Part shown: piece by piece, positions 56,960 to 64,000 of the stretch
How the letters are laid out: each line of letters begins with the position of its first letter
Numbering within the stretch: the first letter of the stretch is position 1
Program-made: the position numbers and the translations under genes
Notes under the pieces: model-generated
The model's input: the letters and a program-made list of their open reading frames with translations, nothing else
Databases searched by the model: none
What the model was told of the DNA's origin: nothing
Assembly (NCBI GenBank): GCA_017520425.1
Contig: JAFXFO010000021.1
Span: 1-64,000 of the forward strand
Source: Lachnospiraceae bacterium
GTDB taxonomy: Bacteria; Bacillota; Clostridia; Lachnospirales; Lachnospiraceae
Length of the DNA stretch: 64,000 nucleotides
Reading direction: 5' to 3'

Positions 56960-57973
56960 ATGCCATTTAAAATCGTCAGAAACGATATTACCAAAATGCA
57001 GGTGGATGCCATTGTTAATACGGCCAATAGGTTGCCGATTTATTCGGATGGGACGGATAGTGCAGTCTATGAGGCTGCAGGCGTGGAAGAATTGCTGGCC
57101 GAGAGACGTAAAATTGGCACTTTGGAAGAAGGTCAGGCGGCTATCACACCGGGCTTTCGATTACCGGCTAAATATATTATTCATGCCGTGAGTCCCATGT
57201 ACATAGATGGGGAAAGCGGTGAAGAGGAGCTGCTTCGTTCCTGTTATCGAAAGAGCCTGAAGCTGGCCTGTGAAAAGGGGTGTAAAAGTATTGCGTTTCC
57301 TTTGATCGCGACCGGAAGCTTCGGATATCCCAAGGAAGAGGGCATGCGTATCGCCTTGGATGAAATCAATGCTTTTCTGATGAAGCAGGAGATGCACATC
57401 TACCTGGTAGTATTTGATACGGAGGCCACCAGACTGGGCCGCAATGTTTACCCGGACCTGGAAGAATATATCGACAAGCACTATGTAGAAGTGCAAAAGA
57501 AGAAGGAATATTGGTTCCCTCTTCAGGCCGCTGTGGCGGCACCTCAGATGGGTGATGCTTGCAGGGAGGAGCCGGATGAGGAGGAACTTTTCGAGGAAAG
57601 GGAATCCGCCTTGGATGAGCGTCTGAAGCATCTGACAGATACCTTTCAAGAGTATCTGATGTATTTGATTGAGAGTAAGGGTCTGAGTAATGCGGATGTC
57701 TATAAAAGTGCTTATCTGACCAAGCAGCTGTTTTCCAAGATTAAGCTGAATCCGGACTATCATCCGGACAAAGGCACTGCCCTGCGACTTTGCGTAGGTG
57801 CGCAGCTGAACCTGGACGAAACCAAGGATTTGCTGGCCAGAGCAGGCTATGCGTTGTCTCCCTGTGACAAAAGAGATGTGATATTTTCCTTCTTTATCGA
57901 GCAGGAGATTTACGATATGTTGGATATCGATATCGCGTTGGAAGAGTATGGTTTGCCATGCTTTATAGAATAG
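56960..57973 (+). CDS. Macro-domain protein with C-terminal helical domain
   Basis: A 337-residue protein. Residues 1-165 are a macro (ADP-ribose-binding) domain: DAIVNTANRLPIYSDGTDSAVYEAAG carries the usual asparagine and glycine-rich loop, and IAFPLIATGSFGYPKEE is the second signature. Residues 215-337 are an unrelated helical domain (LTDTFQEYLMYLIESKGLSNADVYKSAYLTKQLFSKIKLNPDYHPDKGTALRLCVGAQLNLDETKDLLARAGY), repressor- or HTH-like in look and unknown to me. A terminator separates it from the VWA gene, but it lies next to an ADP-ribosylglycohydrolase two genes on. It may remove or read ADP-ribose marks. Confidence 0.88.
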   Translation: MPFKIVRNDITKMQVDAIVNTANRLPIYSDGTDSAVYEAAGVEELLAERRKIGTLEEGQAAITPGFRLPAKYIIHAVSPMYIDGESGEEELLRSCYRKSLKLACEKGCKSIAFPLIATGSFGYPKEEGMRIALDEINAFLMKQEMHIYLVVFDTEATRLGRNVYPDLEEYIDKHYVEVQKKKEYWFPLQAAVAAPQMGDACREEPDEEELFEERESALDERLKHLTDTFQEYLMYLIESKGLSNADVYKSAYLTKQLFSKIKLNPDYHPDKGTALRLCVGAQLNLDETKDLLARAGYALSPCDKRDVIFSFFIEQEIYDMLDIDIALEEYGLPCFIE

Positions 57974-57982
57974 GGGATTTTT

Positions 57983-58012
57983 AAGGTCGCTTTCAGGGCG
58001 ACCTTCTTTTTT
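57983..58012 (+). terminator. Terminator after the macro-domain gene
   Basis: AAGGTCGC and GCGACCTT pair around a seven-base loop; CTTTTTTA follows. Confidence 0.85.
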
Positions 58013-58095
58013 AGACTTTGTGATATAGTTACCTCAGAAACAAGATAACAGGTCCACCGAAGTGAAAAAGCTTCGGAGAAAGTGAGGAAACTATT

Positions 58096-58761
58096 ATGAA
58101 GAAGGGTTTAACAGAAATCGTATTTATTTTGGACAGAAGCGGTTCCATGAGAGGTTTGGAAGCGGACACCATCGGAGGCTACAATTCTTTGATTGAGAAG
58201 CAGAAAAAGGAAGAGGGAGAAGCGTATATCTCCACAGTACTTTTTGATGACCGGACGGAGGTACTTCACGACAGAAAGAAGCTGGATGAAGTGGAGCCTA
58301 TGACCGACAGAGAGTATTATGTGCGCGGCTGTACGGCCCTGCTGGATGCGTTGGGCGGTGCTATCCACCATATCGGCAATGTACATAAGTATGCCAGAGA
58401 AGAGGACAGACCGGAGAAGACGCTGTTCATCATCACCACTGACGGACAGGAAAATGCCAGTCGTCAGTACTCCTATGACAAGGTGAAAAAGATGGTGGAA
58501 CGACAGCAGAAAAAGTATGGCTGGGAGTTTCTATTCCTGGGTGCCAACATTGATGCAGTGTCAGAAGCCGGCAGAGTGGGCATACGGGCCGATAGAGCGG
58601 TGAAATACGAATGTGACAGCCAAGGTACCAAGGTGAACTTTAAGGCCCTAAATAAGGCTGTAAGCAGCGTTAGAAGTTGTGCAGCACCGGAAGCACTGGA
58701 GGAGGCATTGGTCGGCTGGGATGAGGAAATCAGAGAAGACTATCAGAAGAGAAGCAGATAA
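58096..58761 (+). CDS. von Willebrand A domain protein
   Basis: A 221-residue, single VWA domain protein. The MIDAS is intact: DRSGSM at residues 12-17 (DxSxS), the threonine in RGCTALLDAL near residue 80, and the aspartate in FIITTDGQENAS near 118. It has no signal peptide or membrane segment, so it acts in the cytoplasm as a metal-dependent protein-binding scaffold. It lies between a terminator-ended macro gene and, 26 bp downstream, the ADP-ribosylglycohydrolase gene with which it is probably co-transcribed. Its partner is unknown. It contrasts with the degenerate VWA at 16105. Confidence 0.92.
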   Translation: MKKGLTEIVFILDRSGSMRGLEADTIGGYNSLIEKQKKEEGEAYISTVLFDDRTEVLHDRKKLDEVEPMTDREYYVRGCTALLDALGGAIHHIGNVHKYAREEDRPEKTLFIITTDGQENASRQYSYDKVKKMVERQQKKYGWEFLFLGANIDAVSEAGRVGIRADRAVKYECDSQGTKVNFKALNKAVSSVRSCAAPEALEEALVGWDEEIREDYQKRSR

Positions 58762-58787
58762 AGAGTGGTAAGAAGGGAGAAAGGTTT

Positions 58788-59756
58788 ATGAAGCAGATGT
58801 GGTTAACCGGAATCATGGGACTGGTGGTAGGAGATGCTTTAGGACTGCCGGTGCAGTTCAGCACCAGGGAAGAAATGAAGGACAAGCCTGTTACGGGTAT
58901 GGAAGGCTATGGAGCATTCCTTGTGCCTGCGGGCAGCTGGTCCGATGACGGCAGTATGGCTTTGGCCACCCTATGCAGTATTTTAGAGAAGGACGGCGTG
59001 GATTATGAGGATATCATGAGCCGTTTCGTGGATTGGCAGTTCAAGGGGGACTATACCCCCTTTGGATATGCCTACGACCAGGGAAGAACCTGTCTGGAAG
59101 CCATCTACAGCTATGCCAAGGGAGCAGACGCATACCACTGCGGACAGACCGGAGAACGCTCCAACGGCAACGGTTCTCTGATGCGCATCCTGCCGGTGTG
59201 CCTGTATGGGTACGAGCAGGTGAAAAAGGGCGCTATCACAGAAGAGGAAGCCCTGGATATGGTGCATCAGGTATCCGCCCTGACCCATGCCCACCTTCGC
59301 TCTAAGATGGCATGCGGCATCTATTATTTCCTGGTAAAGACGGTGCTTAATGGCGAGGGAAGCTTGCAGGAACGTCTGCAAAAAGGTATGGATACGGCCA
59401 AGGCCTATTATGAGAAGGATGTGGCTAATCTGACAGAATTGGCCTATTACGGTAGGATGTTTGATTTGGAGAGTTTTCGACAGGTGCAGGAAGACCAAAT
59501 CCGCAGCTCAGGCTACGTGGTGGACAGCCTGGAGGCAGCCGTGTGGGGACTGCTGACCACGGATAACTATCGTGACGCAATGCTAAAGGTGGTGAACTTA
59601 GGAGAGGATACGGATACCATTGCCGCCATCGCAGGAGGATTAGGAGCACTGTACTATAGCTATGAGGGCATACCGGCTGAGTGGATAGAGGTAGTGCAGA
59701 AGAGAGAGTGGATTGAAGAACTATGTGGCGGGATGGACGGAAGACCAGAGAAATAA
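58788..59756 (+). CDS. ADP-ribosylglycohydrolase (DraG family)
   Basis: A 322-residue hydrolase that cleaves ADP-ribose from modified proteins, nucleic acids or metabolites. The DraG/ARH signatures are GLVVGDALGLPVQF (residues 12-25), GSWSDDGSMALA (46-57, metal-binding aspartates), NGNGSLMRILP (about 126-136) and LGEDTDTIAAIAGGLGALYY (about 268-287, second metal-ligand aspartate pair). All expected di-metal ligands appear present. RBS AAGGGAGAAAGG. It is 26 bp after the VWA gene and 72 bp before the helicase. With the macro-domain gene it makes two ADP-ribose-related proteins in 3 kb. Confidence 0.94.
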   Translation: MKQMWLTGIMGLVVGDALGLPVQFSTREEMKDKPVTGMEGYGAFLVPAGSWSDDGSMALATLCSILEKDGVDYEDIMSRFVDWQFKGDYTPFGYAYDQGRTCLEAIYSYAKGADAYHCGQTGERSNGNGSLMRILPVCLYGYEQVKKGAITEEEALDMVHQVSALTHAHLRSKMACGIYYFLVKTVLNGEGSLQERLQKGMDTAKAYYEKDVANLTELAYYGRMFDLESFRQVQEDQIRSSGYVVDSLEAAVWGLLTTDNYRDAMLKVVNLGEDTDTIAAIAGGLGALYYSYEGIPAEWIEVVQKREWIEELCGGMDGRPEK

Positions 59757-59828
59757 TGCTTTACGAAAACAAATAATATATGTAAAATAAAATGGTAGGA
59801 ACCCATTGTTTTACTGGTAGGATAAAGC

Positions 59829-62800
59829 ATGAATAAGGTAAATCGCGATATTTTCAAAGCCATTCATGAAGGAAAGTGGCTGAAAATTGAATATCGAAAT
59901 CTGGAGGAAAAGGTAACTAAGTTCTGGGTGGGAATCCGGGACTTAGACGTCGTGCGCCGAAAAGTGATTGTTTCCGGATTACATTTAGGGAACTATTCTT
60001 TTGCAGATGAGTATGTATTAACCATTGACAATATTATTTCTTCCGAGGTAGTAGACGGGACTTATTGTGAAATCAATAATAAATTAGTGAATGATATTTA
60101 TTTGAATCCACATAAGTATAAAACTTTCTTTGAGAATACAGCAAACTTGAAGATATTAAACTATTTGGAGATATGCAATAAATTAGATGCTACTCCATAT
60201 TATTCAGAGTTTGCATTAGTCAAGAAACTGGACAGAGACAGCTTTGACGGACAGGAATATCCGTTAAGTGATGAACAGTTCCAAGAGGTTGTTAAGAACT
60301 TTCAGTACAAGACGGAAGAAAAGAAGAAAAAGGAAGGTTCCTTAAAAATGCAGCAGTTGGGTATGAATGTGTTAAGTATTCATACCAAGAAAGGGCTGTA
60401 TGTTTTGGCATATAAAAAATTACAACTGGATGTGAAAAAGCGGGTATTACGACCGGATGACGATATTGTTATTTGCACGGAATATATGGTGGATGAGGTA
60501 AAGGAAAGTATCCGAAAGTATTTAGATGCAGATGAATATGAACTGCTAAAGGATTTTGAAAAGAATCAAGAGCAAATAAAGGATTGTATTACCAAGCATT
60601 CCACCAGGGTGATTTCTGTAGATGACATGCCTTACATAATTGGCATGGGAATGGATGTGGCGCTGGATTTACATAATGAGTACGAAGCCATTATCAAAAT
60701 GTATCAGGAGGATACGGTTACCGTTCCCATTAAGGCGTTTTTCGGAGACTTATTGGCAAGACCCAGAAGAACAAAAGAATATCCCATGGTATTGCTTAAT
60801 GAGAATATCAATTTGGACCAATTATTGGCGATAAACAATGGTATGAAGTATCCCTTGGCATATATACAGGGACCACCCGGAACGGGGAAAACCAATACCA
60901 TTATTAACACCATCATTACGGCCTTTTTTAATGAGCGTACTGTTTTGTTTACTTCCTACAATAACCATCCTATCAATGGTGTATTTGATAAGCTGATGAG
61001 TATGACACATAAAGGAAAAACCATACCTTTTCCGGTATTACGCTTGGGAAATATGGAGAAGGTGCAGGAAGCAATCGAATATATCAAAGATTTGTATAAG
61101 AGAGCAAAAAATATACAGGTTTTTGAGGGTACGTTAGATAAGAGGAAAGACGATAGAATCGAACGTGCCAAGATGCTTTCTAATCTGCTGAAAACCTATG
61201 AGGAAATACTGGATTTAAAGGATCGAAGAGATGCACTAAATCAAGTGATGGATCATCAAAAGAAGCATGCTTTTGCTGCACAGATGCTGCCTTTCCAGTT
61301 TGATTTGGAAGGACGACAGATGGCTCAGGTAGAAAAACTGATTTCGGAAGCCGGTGAGATTACCGATGAACAGGCAATGGCATTGGTAGATTCGGATTAC
61401 GAAAAACTGAGGGAGTATTTATTTTATACTTCTGCAAAGTATATTAAAAAATTAGGGAATCCGCAGTATTCAGAATTGTACAATATCCTTTTTGATGAAG
61501 AACAAGATAAGGAAAAGCAGGTAGAAAGATTTTCCAAATATTTGACTAAGACAGAGAATATTAAGAAACTGCAAAAGATATTCCCCATCATTATCACTAC
61601 TTGTATTTCTGCCCATAAATTAGGCGAACCTAAGCCTATGTTTGATATGGTAATCATGGATGAAGCAAGCCAATGTAATACGGCAGTTTCGTTGGTTCCC
61701 ATTATACGAGGCGAGAATCTGATGTTGGTAGGAGACCCGCAGCAATTGAGCCCGGTGATTTTGCTAGATGATATGGTGAATGAAAAGCTGCGTCAGAAGT
61801 ACAAAGTAGTGGAGGAGTATGATTATAAAAAGAACTCCATTTATAAGACTTTTTTGGCATGTGATTCTGTGAGTGATGAAGTGCTACTACACAATCATTA
61901 TCGCTGTAATGAAAAAATAATAGAGTTCAATAATTTGAAGTATTATAATTCAAAGCTTAAGATTTGTTCTGCCAGTAAGGAAGCACAGCCATTGGTTTAT
62001 ATGGATGTGAAGAATGAACGTGTGAATGAAAAGAATACGGCACCGGCTGAGGTGGACGCTATCATCGATTATGCGATGATGAATAAGGATAAGAGCATAG
62101 GGGTAATTACGCCTTTCGTGAATCAAAGAAAAATGATTGAAGAGGAAGTGAAGCGTGAAAAACTTGCTAATGTAGTATGTGGAACAGTGCATGCTTTTCA
62201 AGGAGATGAAAAGGATGTGGTGTTATTTTCTACTGCACTGACCAATCAAACGCAAGCAGGAACTTATGGCTGGTTAAAGAACAACAAAGAGTTAATCAAT
62301 GTAGCAACTTCCAGAGCAAGAGATAAACTGATAGTGCTGGCAGATTCCAATAATCTGAATCGTTTACATCAGAAGAGTGAAGAAGATGATTTGTATGAAT
62401 TGGTACAGTATGTACGTCAAAACGGAGCATCCCATGTGACGCCAAAGAAAGCAAATTCAAGAGCACTCGGAGTGAAGCCATTTAGTACGGAAACGGAAGA
62501 GGCGTTTTTGGAGAATTTGTCACATGCACTGAGTAATATATGGCTGTCAGAAAGCAAATATACCATACACAAGGAAGTGGCTATATCACAGGTGTTTCAG
62601 GATAATGAAAGCTATAATGACCTGTTCTATTCGGGACGATTTGACTTTGTGGTATATGAGGTAAGGGGAAAGCAACAGTTCCCGGTATTAGCCATTGAAT
62701 TGGACGGAAAAGAGCATTTTACAGACGAGGTAGTAAAGAATAGAGACAGGAAGAAAAATCAGATTTGTGCAGAACACAATCTGCAGATTATTCGTGTGGA

Positions 62801-62870
62801 AAATTCTTATGCCCGTCGATATAATCATATTAAAGAAATATTGCTTAATTATTTTAAGGTAAGACATTAA
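59829..62870 (+). CDS. WYL-like/SF1 helicase/DUF2726 nuclease fusion
   Basis: A 1013-residue protein. Residues 1-80 (HEGKWLKIEYRNLEEKV...YVLTIDNIISSEVV) resemble a WYL-type ligand-binding domain. A superfamily 1 (UPF1/DNA2-like) helicase follows: Walker A YIQGPPGTGKTNTI near residue 345, Walker B VIMDEASQ near 610, GDPQQLSPV, HNHYRCNEKI, GTVHAFQGDEKDVV and INVATSRARDKL. The last 130 residues (AIELDGKEHFTDEVVKNRDRKKNQICAEHNLQIIRV) are a DUF2726-like PD-(D/E)XK nuclease. Such fusions are common in phage-defence loci. Base composition is A+T-richer than the neighbours upstream. The start has only a weak GGTAGGA site. Confidence 0.88.
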   Translation: MNKVNRDIFKAIHEGKWLKIEYRNLEEKVTKFWVGIRDLDVVRRKVIVSGLHLGNYSFADEYVLTIDNIISSEVVDGTYCEINNKLVNDIYLNPHKYKTFFENTANLKILNYLEICNKLDATPYYSEFALVKKLDRDSFDGQEYPLSDEQFQEVVKNFQYKTEEKKKKEGSLKMQQLGMNVLSIHTKKGLYVLAYKKLQLDVKKRVLRPDDDIVICTEYMVDEVKESIRKYLDADEYELLKDFEKNQEQIKDCITKHSTRVISVDDMPYIIGMGMDVALDLHNEYEAIIKMYQEDTVTVPIKAFFGDLLARPRRTKEYPMVLLNENINLDQLLAINNGMKYPLAYIQGPPGTGKTNTIINTIITAFFNERTVLFTSYNNHPINGVFDKLMSMTHKGKTIPFPVLRLGNMEKVQEAIEYIKDLYKRAKNIQVFEGTLDKRKDDRIERAKMLSNLLKTYEEILDLKDRRDALNQVMDHQKKHAFAAQMLPFQFDLEGRQMAQVEKLISEAGEITDEQAMALVDSDYEKLREYLFYTSAKYIKKLGNPQYSELYNILFDEEQDKEKQVERFSKYLTKTENIKKLQKIFPIIITTCISAHKLGEPKPMFDMVIMDEASQCNTAVSLVPIIRGENLMLVGDPQQLSPVILLDDMVNEKLRQKYKVVEEYDYKKNSIYKTFLACDSVSDEVLLHNHYRCNEKIIEFNNLKYYNSKLKICSASKEAQPLVYMDVKNERVNEKNTAPAEVDAIIDYAMMNKDKSIGVITPFVNQRKMIEEEVKREKLANVVCGTVHAFQGDEKDVVLFSTALTNQTQAGTYGWLKNNKELINVATSRARDKLIVLADSNNLNRLHQKSEEDDLYELVQYVRQNGASHVTPKKANSRALGVKPFSTETEEAFLENLSHALSNIWLSESKYTIHKEVAISQVFQDNESYNDLFYSGRFDFVVYEVRGKQQFPVLAIELDGKEHFTDEVVKNRDRKKNQICAEHNLQIIRVENSYARRYNHIKEILLNYFKVRH

Positions 62871-62882
62871 GGAGGACCAACC

Positions 62883-63149
62883 ATGTATTTTGTACCCGAA
62901 GGAACCACGATGTGCGGATATTATGAATGTGAGGATTGCGGCATGCGCTTTCTGGATCTGCAGATAGGCCCCTGTATCATATGCCCCTACTGTGGCGAAG
63001 AGGTGGATATGGAGCTGGGACCGGATGATGAGATGCCGGAAGCACCCGAGGCTGCCAAGTTGATTAAAGTGGTGAAGGATGAGGAAGTAGAGATGATGGA
63101 TACCCTCCTTAGCCTGGCCATCACCGGCGGCGATTATGAGTGGATTTAG
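62883..63149 (+). CDS. Small zinc-ribbon protein
   Basis: An 88-residue acidic protein with a zinc-ribbon pattern: CEDC at residues 17-20 and CIICPYCGEEV at about 32-42, so two CxxC knuckles. The C-terminal half (LGPDDEMPEAPEAAKLIKVVKDEEVEMMDTLLSLAITGGDYEWI) is acidic and helical. A strong AAGGAGG site lies 9 bp before the ATG and the gene is 12 bp after the helicase, so it may be co-transcribed with it. No specific family recognised; zinc ribbons of this size often bind nucleic acid or proteins. Confidence 0.75.
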   Translation: MYFVPEGTTMCGYYECEDCGMRFLDLQIGPCIICPYCGEEVDMELGPDDEMPEAPEAAKLIKVVKDEEVEMMDTLLSLAITGGDYEWI

Positions 63150-63217
63150 GCTGATTGGGAAAATGCAGAAAATTAATGTGTAAACCTGAAATAAACTGAC
63201 AATTTTCAAAAAAACTA

Positions 63218-63246
63218 TTTACAAAATAAGAACCATCTGCTATAAT
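63218..63246 (+). promoter_or_regulatory. Promoter of the c-di-GMP riboswitch
   Basis: TTTACA (63218-63223), 17 bp, TATAAT (63241-63246), just upstream of the aptamer. Confidence 0.88.
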
Positions 63247-63261
63247 AAATTTAAGTTAAAT

Positions 63262-63330
63262 ATTTGGCAAAGCAAGCGAAAGCTTGTGACGCAAAGCTAT
63301 AGGGCCTGTCAAATGGTAGCCAGTTGCATT
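63262..63330 (+). ncRNA. Cyclic-di-GMP-I (GEMM-I) riboswitch aptamer
   Basis: The conserved core is plain: GGCAAAG, a hairpin CAAGC-GAAA-GCTTG with the GNRA tetraloop, then GACGCAAAGC, a GGGCCT stem strand, TGGTAGCCAG and closing GTTGC that pairs with GGCAA. Order, spacing and the tetraloop match the GEMM-I class that binds cyclic di-GMP. The promoter is immediately upstream and a terminator hairpin lies 25 nt downstream, so control is at transcription. Confidence 0.9.
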
Positions 63331-63354
63331 CTTGTATTCGTAAGAATTTTATGT

Positions 63355-63388
63355 GGCTATTAAGGTATTATCTTAATAGCCGTTTTTA
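63355..63388 (+). terminator. Riboswitch terminator
   Basis: GGCTATTAAG and CTTAATAGCC form a perfect 10-bp stem around a seven-base loop, then GTTTTTATT. It is the expression platform of the c-di-GMP riboswitch. Confidence 0.92.
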
Positions 63389-63515
63389 TTGGATAGGTGT
63401 CCCACCACCTTGAAAATAGATAGAATGGGACAAATAATTTAACCGCAACTAAAAACCTTTTACTTTTCACAACCTTCGGAGATAATGATAACAAAACCGT
63501 AGTTATTATGTTTCC
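63389..63515 (+). other. Non-coding segment between two terminators
   Basis: No start codon opens a frame longer than a few codons here. Small stems GTCCC/GGGAC (63399-63430) and GATAAC/GTTATT (about 63485-63506) are visible. If the riboswitch terminator is bypassed, the transcript would end at 63546, giving a non-coding RNA of about 300 nt. Confidence 0.5.
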
Positions 63516-63546
63516 AAGCACAAGCTGAGAGGCTTGTGCTTTTTTC
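63516..63546 (+). terminator. Intrinsic terminator
   Basis: AAGCACAAGC and GCTTGTGCTT form a perfect 10-bp stem with a six-base loop and six T follow. Confidence 0.9.
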
Positions 63547-63639
63547 TGTCCGAAAATAGGGAAATGTGCAAGTAGGTGGTCGCAAAGAAGGTAGAAATGT
63601 GGTAAACTATATGAAATCGAGTTTGTGCGGAGGTGCAGG

Positions 63640-64000
63640 ATGATACTTAAAACAGAACGCCTTATTTTGCGTCCATGGAAAGAGTCGGACGCAGAAAGCT
63701 TATATGAATATGCCAAGGACCCGGAGGTGGGGCCAATCGCAGGCTGGCCGCCTCATAAAAGTGTGGAGGAAAGTCTGGAGGTAATCCGGAATGTATTTAC
63801 CGGTGCGGAGTGCTATGCCATCTGCGAAAAGGGTACGGACAAAGCCATCGGCGCTGTAGAACTGAAGCTGAACGGTCATACGGACATGACTGAGAGGGAT
63901 GATGAATGCGAGCTGGGCTACTGGCTGGGCAAGCCCTTCTGGGGCAGGGGCTATATGCCTGAGGCAGCAGGAGAGCTGCTTAGACGAGGCTTCGAAGACT
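63640..64000 (+). CDS. GNAT-family N-acetyltransferase, 3' end missing
   Basis: The first 120 residues of an acetyltransferase of the RimJ/RimL type run off the window end. It starts LKTERLILRPWKESDAESLYEYAKDPEVGPIAGWPPHKSVEES, the standard opening of this subfamily, followed by the ELGYWLGKPFWGRGYMPEAAGELL acetyl-CoA-binding motif A, including the R/Q-x-x-G-x-G/A-like GRGYM. GGAGG lies before the ATG. A terminator at 63516 separates it from the riboswitch, so it is probably not c-di-GMP controlled. Acceptor (ribosomal protein, antibiotic or other) cannot be told. Confidence 0.9.
   Translation, partial: MILKTERLILRPWKESDAESLYEYAKDPEVGPIAGWPPHKSVEESLEVIRNVFTGAECYAICEKGTDKAIGAVELKLNGHTDMTERDDECELGYWLGKPFWGRGYMPEAAGELLRRGFED

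Noticed and set aside
63389-63640. Gene controlled by the c-di-GMP riboswitch
   Set aside because: All frames are closed within a few codons, and the acetyltransferase lies beyond a second terminator.

Overview
The window looks like chromosomal DNA of a butyrate-forming, Gram-positive Clostridia bacterium, most likely a Lachnospiraceae relative (Roseburia/Butyrivibrio/Blautia type). Evidence: a clustered thl-crt-hbd-bcd-etfB-etfA butyryl-CoA pathway, strong AGGAGG-type ribosome binding sites, TTGACA/TATAAT promoters with 17-bp spacers, intrinsic terminators at most transcript ends, T-box and c-di-GMP riboswitch control, and several ferredoxin-dependent 2-oxoacid oxidoreductases. No rRNA, tRNA, CRISPR array or intact insertion sequence was found.

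Layout: 1-7,400 holds the butyrate operon (crt is cut by an in-frame TAA) and an OFA-type MFS carrier. 7,630-7,978 is a five-copy 74-bp palindromic tandem array. 8,082-12,300 holds threonine aldolase, a Cys-tRNA(Pro) deacylase, a CxxCxxCC protein and a MATE pump. 12,461-16,914 is an A+T-rich five-gene cassette of unknown function (coiled-coil/glycine-zipper protein, TerB-like, glycine-zipper membrane protein, mini CxxCxxCC protein, degenerate VWA). 17,017-23,406 has an XRE/TPR regulator, a MarR-controlled heterodimeric ABC exporter and a hydrolase. 23,988-29,885 carries a lipoprotein metallopeptidase, an acyl-CoA synthetase and iorAB. 30,543-34,873 has a membrane HTH protein, an amidohydrolase, an SSS symporter and an Rpn-family nuclease. 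34,887-38,207 is a T-box-controlled four-subunit 2-oxoacid:ferredoxin oxidoreductase. 38,253-40,226 is argS behind an arginine-rich leader peptide.

40,296-48,477 encodes a TM-helix channel-like protein and a MoxR-DUF58-transglutaminase operon in which the transglutaminase gene is tandemly duplicated. 48,584-50,575 is an Fe-S flavin enoate-reductase-like enzyme. 50,661-55,294 is an ECF sigma/anti-sigma operon with two lipoprotein metallopeptidases. The putative ECF promoter (TGAAACTTTT-N14-GTATTA) occurs before a tiny ORF and before the sigma gene, and a near match lies before the distant third metallopeptidase at 23,988, suggesting one regulon. 55,448-56,947 is a chemoreceptor. 56,960-62,870 groups a macro-domain protein, a VWA protein, an ADP-ribosylglycohydrolase and a WYL-like/SF1 helicase/DUF2726 fusion: a plausible ADP-ribose-linked defence or stress module. 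The end has a zinc-ribbon protein, a c-di-GMP-I riboswitch with no obvious gene under it, and a truncated GNAT acetyltransferase.

The best candidates for something undescribed are the five-gene TerB/VWA/glycine-zipper cassette, the macro/VWA/ARH/helicase neighbourhood, a three-copy structured intergenic element with apparent compensatory changes, the iorA leader RNA, the 74-bp hairpin array, and the orphan c-di-GMP riboswitch. Everything here was read by eye; no search or folding program was run.
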